A stretch of DNA of 8,813 nucleotides from Halorhodospira sp. GTDB taxonomy: Bacteria; Pseudomonadota; Gammaproteobacteria; Nitrococcales; Halorhodospiraceae. The translations under genes and the position numbers were made by a program. The notes beneath the pieces are model-generated. The model was not told the origin of the DNA and ran no database searches. It saw only the letters and a program-made list of their open reading frames with translations. Numbering within the stretch: the first letter of the stretch is position 1; each line of letters opens with the position of its first letter. Positions 1-6,166 of this stretch are shown here, in pieces. Location of the stretch: positions 1-8,813 of the forward strand of contig SKYL01000032.1 of assembly GCA_007127935.1 (NCBI GenBank), in the 5' to 3' direction.

Positions 1-1047
1 GGCCGGTAGGTGTCCCCGGTGGGACGCCTTTCCGGTCCATCGGTCGTGCCCATAGACATGGTCGTCAGGTAGGTACTCCCCCCTGACTTCTCCCGAAAAG
101 GAGGGCTGGAGGTAACGAACATCCCCCACCATCTGATAGCCGCGGCGCGAATAGTGGGTGGGGCGGAGCGTGGAGTCATAGTTGGGTGCCAGATTCAGGT
201 AAACCGGCAGGGTGATGTATGTGCCGTGGCTGGCGGAGTTGCCAAAGGAGGGCGCAAGCAGACCAGAGCGACGCCGGTCGTCGATGGGGAAGACCATATA
301 AGGCGAGTAGAAGAACGGAATGCTGCCGACTTCCACGCGGCCGTGCCGAACCCTTGCCAAGCCCTCCTCCGTATCAAGATCGACTCTGCTGGCCCTTACC
401 CACCAGAGCTCCCTGCCGGGGGGGCACGTGGAGTAGCGGGTGTTTTCCATCCGGGTACGATACCCTTCGCGATTCCTTATGCTTGCGGCTTCCCCATGTG
501 CATAGTTCTCCCACATCCGGTAGCGGGCGTGCTCTGCCTTCATGGTGTCGGTGCGCAGATTCAACCTCGCCGAGGCACCCTCCATGCGCATACCGGCTTC
601 GCTGTATTGAAATGGCGCGGGGATGATCGCCAGACCCGCGTCTTCGTGATAATCGGCGGCTTCGGTGCGCAACCACTGGTCGAGTCGTTCCATGAGCACA
701 TCACCGCGCAGTTGGTAGCGCGCCGCCACGGAATCGATGTAGATGACATCCGCTTCCAATAGCAACGGAGTCTCCGGCGCGGTTCGTAGACCGGTGTCGA
801 CGATGTCGGGCGGTGGGGCTAGGCGCGGGCCGCACAGCGCTTCCCGGCGGACTCGCCGCCAGTCGACGGCTTCTTCCGGGTCTGGGATCTCCGCTTCTCC
901 GGCGCCGACGCTGGCGGGGTCGGCGGTTTCCGCAGGCTCAAGGGCGCCATCCCCGGTCTCGGCGAAGGCACGGCCAAAGACCAGGGTCAACAGGACAGCG
1001 ACGGCGCCGAAGAGGGCTCTACGGTTCAAGGCCAGGGAAAGCTCCAC
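1..1047 (-). CDS. lptD: LPS-assembly protein LptD (OstA/Imp), N-terminal part, cut by left window edge
   Basis: LptD is the outer-membrane beta-barrel that, with the lipoprotein LptE, inserts lipopolysaccharide into the outer leaflet. The minus-strand frame is open without a stop from 1047 to 1, giving 349 codons. It begins with a signal peptide: NRR, then a hydrophobic run ALFGAVAVLLTLVF, ending GRAFA before ETGDG. In mature numbering an OstA-type domain starts near residue 67 (LLLEADVIYIDS, YQLRGDV). The LptD-typical stretch IPFFYSPYMVFPIDDRRRSG lies at about 214-233 and leads into barrel strands (YITLPVYLNLAPNYD). Cysteines at about 43 (EALCGP) and 179 (STCPP) are visible; LptD proteins use an N-terminal cysteine in inter-domain disulfides, so the first is a candidate. 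An in-frame TAA at 1060-1062 bounds the start. GTG at 1047 and TTG at 1029 are both possible; TTG gives a conventional 23-residue signal peptide beginning MNRR. LptD is usually 750-850 residues, so over half is missing. Confidence 0.95.
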   Translation of the reverse strand, partial: MELSLALNRRALFGAVAVLLTLVFGRAFAETGDGALEPAETADPASVGAGEAEIPDPEEAVDWRRVRREALCGPRLAPPPDIVDTGLRTAPETPLLLEADVIYIDSVAARYQLRGDVLMERLDQWLRTEAADYHEDAGLAIIPAPFQYSEAGMRMEGASARLNLRTDTMKAEHARYRMWENYAHGEAASIRNREGYRTRMENTRYSTCPPGRELWWVRASRVDLDTEEGLARVRHGRVEVGSIPFFYSPYMVFPIDDRRRSGLLAPSFGNSASHGTYITLPVYLNLAPNYDSTLRPTHYSRRGYQMVGDVRYLQPSFSGEVRGEYLPDDHVYGHDRWTGKASHRGHLPA

Positions 1048-1064
1048 GGGCGAGCGGGCTTACC

Positions 1065-1093
1065 TTGGCACAGCCGGTCAGTGAGTGCAAAAA
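1065..1093 (+). promoter_or_regulatory. Possible sigma70-like promoter for the amgK operon
   Basis: In the 91-base gap between lptD and amgK, TTGGCA at 1065-1070 matches the -35 consensus at five of six bases. It is followed 17 bases later by the A-rich hexamer CAAAAA (1088-1093), which is a poor -10 match. Transcription from here would begin near 1100, downstream of the GTG at 1085 but upstream of the ATG at 1139, in agreement with the chosen amgK start. On the opposite strand a TTGCAC (overlapping 1086-1091) could serve lptD, but no acceptable -10 was found for it. This is a weak motif-only call. Confidence 0.2.
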
Positions 1094-1129
1094 CTTCCTC
1101 TTGAATCCTGGGGCTGGATAGCGCCGAAT

Positions 1130-1135
1130 GGAGGG
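1130..1135 (+). promoter_or_regulatory. Ribosome binding site deciding the amgK start
   Basis: GGAGGG at 1130-1135 is a near-perfect Shine-Dalgarno sequence. It lies directly before the tandem ATGATG at 1136-1141. Spacing favours the second ATG (1139). The earlier in-frame GTG at 1085 has no comparable sequence in front of it. Confidence 0.6.
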
Positions 1136-1138
1136 ATG

Positions 1139-2191
1139 ATGATCGAGACTGAGATGGCCGCCCCGGCGGACCCTAGGCGGGATGCCTTGGAGCGGTGGTG
1201 TGTCGAAGCCCTGGGCGGCCAAGGTTTGAATCTCGCCGTGGCGTCCACCGACGCCAGCGCCCGGCGCTACTTCCGTGTCTGGGCGGGGGGTGTTTCGTAC
1301 ATCGCCATGGATGCCCCCGATCAATTCGAGGCGCTACGGGCCTTTATTCATGTGGCCGAGATGATGGAGCACGCAGGTCTCCATGTGCCCCGGCTTCACG
1401 CCCGGGATCTGGATCGAGGTTTCCTGCTCCTCTCCGATTTGGGGCGGGAGACGTACTTGGAGGCGTTCACCCGGGAGGGCTTTCCGGCGACGCCTGGGGA
1501 GAGGCCATCGCCACCGCTGGTTGGCCCCGCCCGCCGGTTCGATGCCGCCATCGAGCAACTGTTGCTTTGGCAGGCGGCGACTCGGGAGGGTGCGTTGCCC
1601 GAGTACAGCACCGATTTATTACAGGCGGAATTGGAGCTATTCCCCGCCTGGTATCTGGAGCGTCACCTGGGGGAGCGGCCCACGCCGGCGCAGCGGCGCC
1701 GGTTGGAGCGGGTCTTTGACTCGGTCGTGACCCGCGTGGGCGAGCAGCCCCGGGTCTTCGTCCACCGGGACTACATGCCCCGGAATCTGATGGTCAGTGA
1801 CCCCGGCCCCGGGGTGATCGACTTTCAGGACGCCGTCATCGGGCCGGTGACCTACGACGCGGTTTCCCTCTTCCAGGACGCCTTCATCAGCTGGCCGGAG
1901 GGGTTTGTACACGACGGTTTGCGGCGCTACTGGGAGGGTGCGCGACGGGCCGGAGTGCCGGTGGACACCGATTTCGACCGCTTTCTCACCGAGTGCCGGT
2001 GGATGGGGGTACAGCGCCACCTGAAGGTGTTGGGGATCTTCGCCCGCTTGCGTTACCGCGACGGCAAGCCGGGCTATCTGCAAGATGCGCCGCGGTTCAT
2101 CGCCTACCTGCGGGCCGCCATGGATGCCGATCCGGAGTTGGCCGAGACGTTGGCGCCGTTGTCGCCGTGGCTCCACGGCGGGGAGGTGTGA
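1139..2191 (+). CDS. amgK: Anomeric MurNAc/GlcNAc kinase AmgK (aminoglycoside phosphotransferase-like)
   Basis: AmgK uses ATP to phosphorylate the anomeric hydroxyl of N-acetylmuramate (and GlcNAc), giving MurNAc alpha-1-phosphate for MurU. It acts in the cytoplasm in peptidoglycan recycling. The 350-residue product has the APH/choline-kinase fold signatures. There is an N-lobe with DASARRYFRVW near 38-48. The catalytic loop is HRDYMPRNL with H209, D211 and N216 in numbering from 1139, and the metal-binding VIDFQDA has D228. The following IGPVTYDAVSLFQDAF is typical of AmgK-like kinases. The start at 1139 was chosen for the GGAGGG just upstream; starts at 1136 or GTG 1085 (368 residues) are alternatives. 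A proline-rich stretch around residues 119-132 (PATPGERPSPPLVGP) looks like a lineage-specific linker. murU begins 3 bases after the stop, which strongly supports the assignment over a generic aminoglycoside kinase. lptD is divergent, an arrangement known from Pseudomonas. Confidence 0.92.
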   Translation: MIETEMAAPADPRRDALERWCVEALGGQGLNLAVASTDASARRYFRVWAGGVSYIAMDAPDQFEALRAFIHVAEMMEHAGLHVPRLHARDLDRGFLLLSDLGRETYLEAFTREGFPATPGERPSPPLVGPARRFDAAIEQLLLWQAATREGALPEYSTDLLQAELELFPAWYLERHLGERPTPAQRRRLERVFDSVVTRVGEQPRVFVHRDYMPRNLMVSDPGPGVIDFQDAVIGPVTYDAVSLFQDAFISWPEGFVHDGLRRYWEGARRAGVPVDTDFDRFLTECRWMGVQRHLKVLGIFARLRYRDGKPGYLQDAPRFIAYLRAAMDADPELAETLAPLSPWLHGGEV

Positions 2192-2194
2192 ACG

Positions 2195-2869
2195 ATGCAC
2201 GCCATCGTACTGGCGGCGGGGCGGGGGGAGCGGATGCGCCCGCTCACCGACGAGACCCCAAAGCCGCTTCTGGAGGTGGGGGGCAAGCCCCTCATCGGCT
2301 GGCACCTGGAGCGCCTTGCCGCCGCCGGCATCCGTGACGTGGTGGTGAACGTCGCTTGGCTGGCCGGGCGGTTGGAGGCGGTTCTGGGCGACGGGTCGGC
2401 CTTCGGGGTGCGCATCGTCTACAGCCGGGAGCCGGAAGGTGCCCTGGATACCGGTGGTGGAATCTTCCAGGCATTGCCGTTGCTGGGGCCGACCCCGTTC
2501 TGGGTGGTCAATGGCGATGTCTGGACCGACTACGCGTTCGACACGCTGCCGAGGGAGCCCGAGGGGCTGGCCCACTTGGTGCTGGTGGACAATCCGCCCC
2601 ACCACCCGGATGGAGACTTCGCCCTCGATGCGGGCCGGGTGCGGCCGCACGGGGCGCGGACATTGACCTACGCCGGGGTGGCGGCGATGCGGCCGGCCCT
2701 CTTCGACGGCGTGCGCCCCGGCCGCTTTCCGCTGGCCCCGCTGCTCAAACGGGCCGCCACCGCGGGCCGTCTCACCGGTGAGCGCCACCCGGGGGAGTGG
2801 GAAGACGTGGGGACCCCGGAACGCCTCCAGACGCTTCGCCAACGCCACGCCGCAAGAGGGACGCCGTAG
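2195..2869 (+). CDS. murU: N-acetylmuramate alpha-1-phosphate uridylyltransferase MurU
   Basis: MurU transfers UMP from UTP to MurNAc-1-phosphate to give UDP-MurNAc, which re-enters peptidoglycan synthesis without passing through MurA. The 224 residues match the family length. The nucleotidyltransferase signature LAAGRGERMRPLT lies at 6-18, followed by PKPL with K23. The metal-binding NGDVWTD contains D108, and a second acidic site WEDVGTPERL contains D204 near the C-terminus, as in RmlA-like sugar nucleotidyltransferases. GGGGAGGTG, inside the end of amgK, serves as ribosome binding site about 6 bases before the ATG, so translation of the two genes is probably coupled. A glucose-1-phosphate thymidylyl- or mannose-1-phosphate guanylyltransferase would share the fold. 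The amgK neighbour and short length favour MurU. Confidence 0.92.
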   Translation: MHAIVLAAGRGERMRPLTDETPKPLLEVGGKPLIGWHLERLAAAGIRDVVVNVAWLAGRLEAVLGDGSAFGVRIVYSREPEGALDTGGGIFQALPLLGPTPFWVVNGDVWTDYAFDTLPREPEGLAHLVLVDNPPHHPDGDFALDAGRVRPHGARTLTYAGVAAMRPALFDGVRPGRFPLAPLLKRAATAGRLTGERHPGEWEDVGTPERLQTLRQRHAARGTP

Positions 2870-2872
2870 CCC

Positions 2873-4312
2873 ATGGGACAGGAGATTGAGCGATCCCGAT
2901 TCAGCCGGGAGGACTTTGCCGAGTTCCACCGCCGTTTGAAATGCGAGACCGAACTGCTGGGGGAGTGGATGCGTACCGGCACCCTGGCGGATGAGCATCC
3001 GCGGATGGGGCTGGAATTGGAGGCGTGGCTGGTGGACGGGGCCGGGATGCCGGCGCCGCTCAATGCTGAAGTTCTGAGCCGCGTCTCCGACCCGCGGGTG
3101 GAGAATGAGTTGGCGCTCTACAATTTGGAGCTGAACACCGCGGCGCACCTCTTGTCGGGGCGTCCCTTCGCGGCGTTGGAGGCGGAACTGGAGTTGCGGC
3201 TGCACCGGGCCGATGCGGCGGCCCGGGAAGTGGGGGCGCGGATCGGGCTGGTGGGGATCCTGCCGTCCCTGCGCGAGGCGGACCTGACCGTGGCCAGCAT
3301 GACTCCGTCTCCGCGCTACATGGCGTTGAACGAACAGGTTCTGGAGTTGCGCAACCGGCAGCCGCTGCTGCTGGAGATCGAGGGGGCGGAACGCCTTACC
3401 ACCGAGCGCTCCGATGTCATGTTGGAGGCGGCCACCACGTCTCTGCAACTCCATATGCAGGTGCCGCCGGCGCGGGCCGCCGACTACTTCAATGCCGCCG
3501 TGGCCGTCTCGGCGGCGACGGTGGGGGTGGCGGCCAACGCCCCGTTCCTCTTCGGCCAGCGGCTGTGGGAGGAGACACGGATTCCGCTCTTCGAGCAGGC
3601 GGTGGCGGTGACGCCGTTGGAACCGGACCGTGCCGGTCCATTGGCCCGGGTCGGCTTTGGCAGCGGCTACGGGCGCGACACCCTCTACCACTTCTTCGTC
3701 GAGAACCGGCAACACCATCCGCTGCTGCTGCCGATGCTCTTCGACGCCCCGCCGGAAAAACTGGCCCATCTGCGGTTGCACAACGGCACCATCTGGCGCT
3801 GGAACCGGCCGTTGGTGGAGGTGGTGGACGGGCGGTGCCACCTGCGCATGGAGCACCGGGTCATGGCGGCCGGTCCGACGATGCGGGATGTGGTGGCCAA
3901 CGCCGCCCTCTTCTACGGTGTGGTCTGTGACTTGGCCGGGGAGGGGGTGCCGATGGCCGAGCGGCTGCCGTTTCCGGTGGCGGAGCGGAACTTCTATCGG
4001 GCCGCCCGTTACGGATTGGCGGCGGAGGTGGAGTGGTTCGGGGGGCAACGCGGCCCGCTGGGGGCGTTGATCCGGGAGCGGTTGCTGCCCGCCGCCCGCC
4101 GTGGGCTGGCCGCCATGGGGGTGGCGGAAGGGGATGCCGCCCCTTACCTGGACGTGATCGCCCACCGGGCCGGCGTGGAGGGCGCGGGCGTCACCGGGGC
4201 CGCCTGGCAGAGTGCCTGGGTGGAGCGGCACGGCCGCGACCTGCCGGGGCTGACCCTGGCCTACCTGGAGCGGGCCGCCACGGGCGAGCCGGTGCACCGT
4301 TGGCCGTTGTGA
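2873..4312 (+). CDS. GCS2-family (glutamate-cysteine ligase-like) carboxylate-amine ligase, substrate unknown
   Basis: This 479-residue protein resembles the GCS2 branch of ATP-dependent carboxylate-amine ligases, which activate a carboxylate as acyl-phosphate and join it to an amine. Visible GCS2-like elements are MGLELEAWLV at 45-54 (E48 and E50 as probable metal/ATP ligands), ELALYNLELNT at 79-89, SLQLHMQVP at 190-198, ANAPFLFG at 221-228 and HNGTIWRWNRP at 303-313. There is also LRMEHRVMAAGPTMRDVVANAALFYG at roughly 324-349, comparable to the C-terminal core of the family. No signal peptide or membrane segment is apparent, so it is probably cytoplasmic. It starts 3 bases after murU, with AGAGGGA at 2855-2861 as a possible ribosome binding site, and is followed 10 bases later by an AstE-like hydrolase. 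It may not make gamma-glutamylcysteine; many GCS2 members have other or unknown substrates. The family assignment rests on motif recognition, and the reaction is not established. Confidence 0.75.
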   Translation: MGQEIERSRFSREDFAEFHRRLKCETELLGEWMRTGTLADEHPRMGLELEAWLVDGAGMPAPLNAEVLSRVSDPRVENELALYNLELNTAAHLLSGRPFAALEAELELRLHRADAAAREVGARIGLVGILPSLREADLTVASMTPSPRYMALNEQVLELRNRQPLLLEIEGAERLTTERSDVMLEAATTSLQLHMQVPPARAADYFNAAVAVSAATVGVAANAPFLFGQRLWEETRIPLFEQAVAVTPLEPDRAGPLARVGFGSGYGRDTLYHFFVENRQHHPLLLPMLFDAPPEKLAHLRLHNGTIWRWNRPLVEVVDGRCHLRMEHRVMAAGPTMRDVVANAALFYGVVCDLAGEGVPMAERLPFPVAERNFYRAARYGLAAEVEWFGGQRGPLGALIRERLLPAARRGLAAMGVAEGDAAPYLDVIAHRAGVEGAGVTGAAWQSAWVERHGRDLPGLTLAYLERAATGEPVHRWPL

Positions 4313-4322
4313 TGGAGCTTCC

Positions 4323-5324
4323 ATGCTGAGAGTCGAAGAGCGCCTGCCCGACGGCTTCCTGTCGGCGCCGGCCACCGAGATGGAGGCCCTCCTCGGCGGG
4401 CCGACCCTCTTCTTTCTGGAAGGGGCCAGGGAGCCGCCGCTGTTCGTCTCCGTGCTCCTGCACGGCAACGAGACCACCGGCCTGGAGGCGGTGCAGCGGG
4501 TGTTGGCCGACTATCGCCGTCGGCCCCTGCCGCGCGCCCTGGCCCTTTTCGTCGGCAACGTGGCGGCGGCCCGGGCCGGGCGCCGGCGGTTGGCCGGGCA
4601 GCCCGACTACAACCGCATCTGGCCCGGCACCGCCCTTCCAGACTCCGAGGAGCGCCGCATGGCAGCCGAGGTGGTGGCCCGGATGCGCTCCCGGGGCTGT
4701 TTCGCCAGCGTCGACATCCACAACAACACCGGGATCAACCCCCACTACGGCTGTGTCAACCGCCTGGAGGGGCCGTACCTTCATTTGGCCTCGCTTTTTT
4801 CGCGCACCGTGGTCTACTTCACCCGCCCCCAGGGGGTGCAGTCTATGGCCTTCGCCCGCCTCGCCCCGGCGGTGACTGTGGAGTGTGGTCAGTCCGGCAG
4901 CCCCGGTGCCGCCGAGCACGCCGCAGAACTGGTGGACAGCGCCCTCCACTTGGCCCGGTTGCCCGAGCAGGTGCCGGGGGACGTTACCGTCTACCACACC
5001 GTGGGCGCGATCCGGATACCGGAGAAGTGCACCTTTGCCTTCGGCGATCCCGACGCCGATCTGCAGTTGGTGGACGATCTGGAGCGGCTCAACTTTCACG
5101 AGTTGCCCGTGGGGACCGTTTTCGCGCGTGTTCGGTCCGGTTCCGGGGCCTTTTTTACCGTGGAGGACAACGAGGGCCGCGAGGCGGCGGCGGAGTTCTT
5201 CGCCCGCGAGGATGACGAGATCCGCCTCCGCCGTCCGGCCATGCCGGCCATGCTGACGGTCAACCCGGAGGCGGTCTCCCAGGATGTCCTCGGCTACCTG
5301 ATGGAGCGCTATCCGTTGTCCTGA
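4323..5324 (+). CDS. Succinylglutamate desuccinylase/aspartoacylase (AstE/AspA) family zinc hydrolase
   Basis: Members of this M14-like metallo-carboxypeptidase group cleave amide bonds such as N-acetylaspartate or N-succinylglutamate using one zinc ion. The 333-residue product carries LLHGNETTG with zinc ligands H47 and E50. It also has DYNRIWPG with substrate-binding N97 and R98, VDIHNNTG with the third zinc ligand H133, and VECGQSG with the catalytic E187. The C-terminal part from about 240 on (IPEKCTFAFGDPD, LPVGTVFARV) fits the beta-rich cap domain of the family. All catalytic residues expected for activity appear present. GGAG at 4314-4317 is well placed before the ATG. None of the other arginine succinyltransferase-pathway (ast) genes is nearby, so a role as AstE proper is unlikely. 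As the last gene of the amgK operon and partner of the GCS2-like ligase, it may hydrolyse an amide the ligase makes or a related acyl-amino acid. That is inference. Confidence 0.82.
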   Translation: MLRVEERLPDGFLSAPATEMEALLGGPTLFFLEGAREPPLFVSVLLHGNETTGLEAVQRVLADYRRRPLPRALALFVGNVAAARAGRRRLAGQPDYNRIWPGTALPDSEERRMAAEVVARMRSRGCFASVDIHNNTGINPHYGCVNRLEGPYLHLASLFSRTVVYFTRPQGVQSMAFARLAPAVTVECGQSGSPGAAEHAAELVDSALHLARLPEQVPGDVTVYHTVGAIRIPEKCTFAFGDPDADLQLVDDLERLNFHELPVGTVFARVRSGSGAFFTVEDNEGREAAAEFFAREDDEIRLRRPAMPAMLTVNPEAVSQDVLGYLMERYPLS

Positions 5325-5338
5325 CCGGGTGCCCCGCC

Positions 5339-6130
5339 TCACCCCAGCAGCAGCCGGAGCGCAATAAGGGCTAGGAGGGCCGCGAACAGCCTTTTGAGCA
5401 GGCGGGCCGGTAACCGATGGGCCAGCCGGGCGCCATGGGGGGCGGTGAGGACGCTGGCCGCCGCCAAGCCGGCCACGGCGGGCCAATAGACGTAGCCGGT
5501 GGTCCAGGGGGGGAGTTCGGCGTGGTTCCACCCGGTGGCCATAAAGCCGGCGGCCCCCGCCACGGCGATGGGCAGGCCGCAGGCGGCCGAGGTGCCCACC
5601 GCCTGGCGCATGGCCATCCCACACCAGGAGAGGAACGGCACGGTCAGGGTTCCTCCTCCGATCCCCACCACGGCCGAAAGACCACCGATGATCCCACCGG
5701 CAGTGGTCATGCCCACGGTGCCGGGCAGGTGCCCTCCGGCCGGGAGAGAAGCATTCGAGGCCATCTTGACCGACATCGTGGCCAGGAAGAGGGCAAAGAC
5801 GTTCTGCAGGGCCGCGGAGGAAAGGGCGCCCGCCCCCCACGCGCCCAACAGCGCGCCGGCCACGATCCCCGGTACGAGGCGGGCAAAGACCGGCCACTCC
5901 ACCCCGCCCAGCCGATGGTGGGCACGGACCGACGACAGGGACGTGAGGACGATGATGGCGAGGGAACTGCCCACGGCCATGTGCATGGTCACCGTCTCCG
6001 GCAGACCCTGGGCGGTAAAGGCGAAGAGCATCACCGGCACCATGACGGCGCCGCCGCCGAGCCCGAACAGCCCGGCGATCAGCCCGGCGATGGCTCCCGC
6101 CCCCAGGTAGATCATCAACGTGGTGAGCAT
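5339..6130 (-). CDS. TSUP-family (TauE/SafE) membrane permease
   Basis: This 263-residue, strongly hydrophobic protein belongs to the TSUP/DUF81 group. Characterised members move sulfite, sulfoacetate or other sulfur-containing or organic anions across the inner membrane. The internal duplication typical of the family is visible. IAGLIAGLFGLGGG then VMVPVM lies at 14-34, and GGIIGGLSAVVGIGGG then LTVPFL at 145-167. AVGSSLA (52-58) in the first half corresponds to AVGTSAA (178-184) in the second. About eight transmembrane segments can be placed. The length is normal for the family. The ATG at 6130 lies 36 bases beyond the lipB stop, so it may be cotranscribed as the last gene of the dacA operon. 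The ribosome binding site (GAGAGAA) is weak. Its stop codon is 14 bases from that of the convergent AstE-like gene. The substrate cannot be read from the sequence. Confidence 0.9.
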   Translation of the reverse strand: MLTTLMIYLGAGAIAGLIAGLFGLGGGAVMVPVMLFAFTAQGLPETVTMHMAVGSSLAIIVLTSLSSVRAHHRLGGVEWPVFARLVPGIVAGALLGAWGAGALSSAALQNVFALFLATMSVKMASNASLPAGGHLPGTVGMTTAGGIIGGLSAVVGIGGGTLTVPFLSWCGMAMRQAVGTSAACGLPIAVAGAAGFMATGWNHAELPPWTTGYVYWPAVAGLAAASVLTAPHGARLAHRLPARLLKRLFAALLALIALRLLLG

Positions 6131-6166
6131 GGGCGTTCTCTCTGCTGCGGATGCCGGGGCGGCTCG

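Noticed and set aside
1065..1082. Sigma54 promoter suggested by TTGGCAC at 1065-1071
   Set aside because: The required GC element at fixed distance (-12) is not present; the base spacing does not fit.
154..1121. Plus-strand open frames opposite lptD (for example 154-762, 743-1084 and 813-1121)
   Set aside because: They are complementary to the continuous LptD frame with signal peptide and family motifs; their own products show no recognisable domain.
1085..1138. GTG at 1085 as the amgK start, adding 18 residues
   Set aside because: No Shine-Dalgarno precedes it, the extra residues do not look like the family N-terminus, and GGAGGG sits directly before ATGATG at 1136-1141.
2873..4312. Calling the GCS2-like gene gshA (glutathione synthesis)
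   Set aside because: Motifs support the GCS2 fold only; there is no gshB nearby and the context is cell-wall recycling, so a gene symbol would over-interpret.
1637..4477. A 946-codon open frame on the minus strand antisense to amgK, murU and the GCS2-like gene
   Set aside because: Its product is dominated by R, P, H, G and Q with no domain pattern, and it crosses three genes that have clear catalytic motifs on the plus strand. Long antisense frames of this kind are expected where third codon positions are almost always G or C.
4323..5324. Calling the zinc hydrolase astE of the arginine succinyltransferase pathway
   Set aside because: No other ast gene is in the window and the family includes several substrate classes; only the family-level name is supported.
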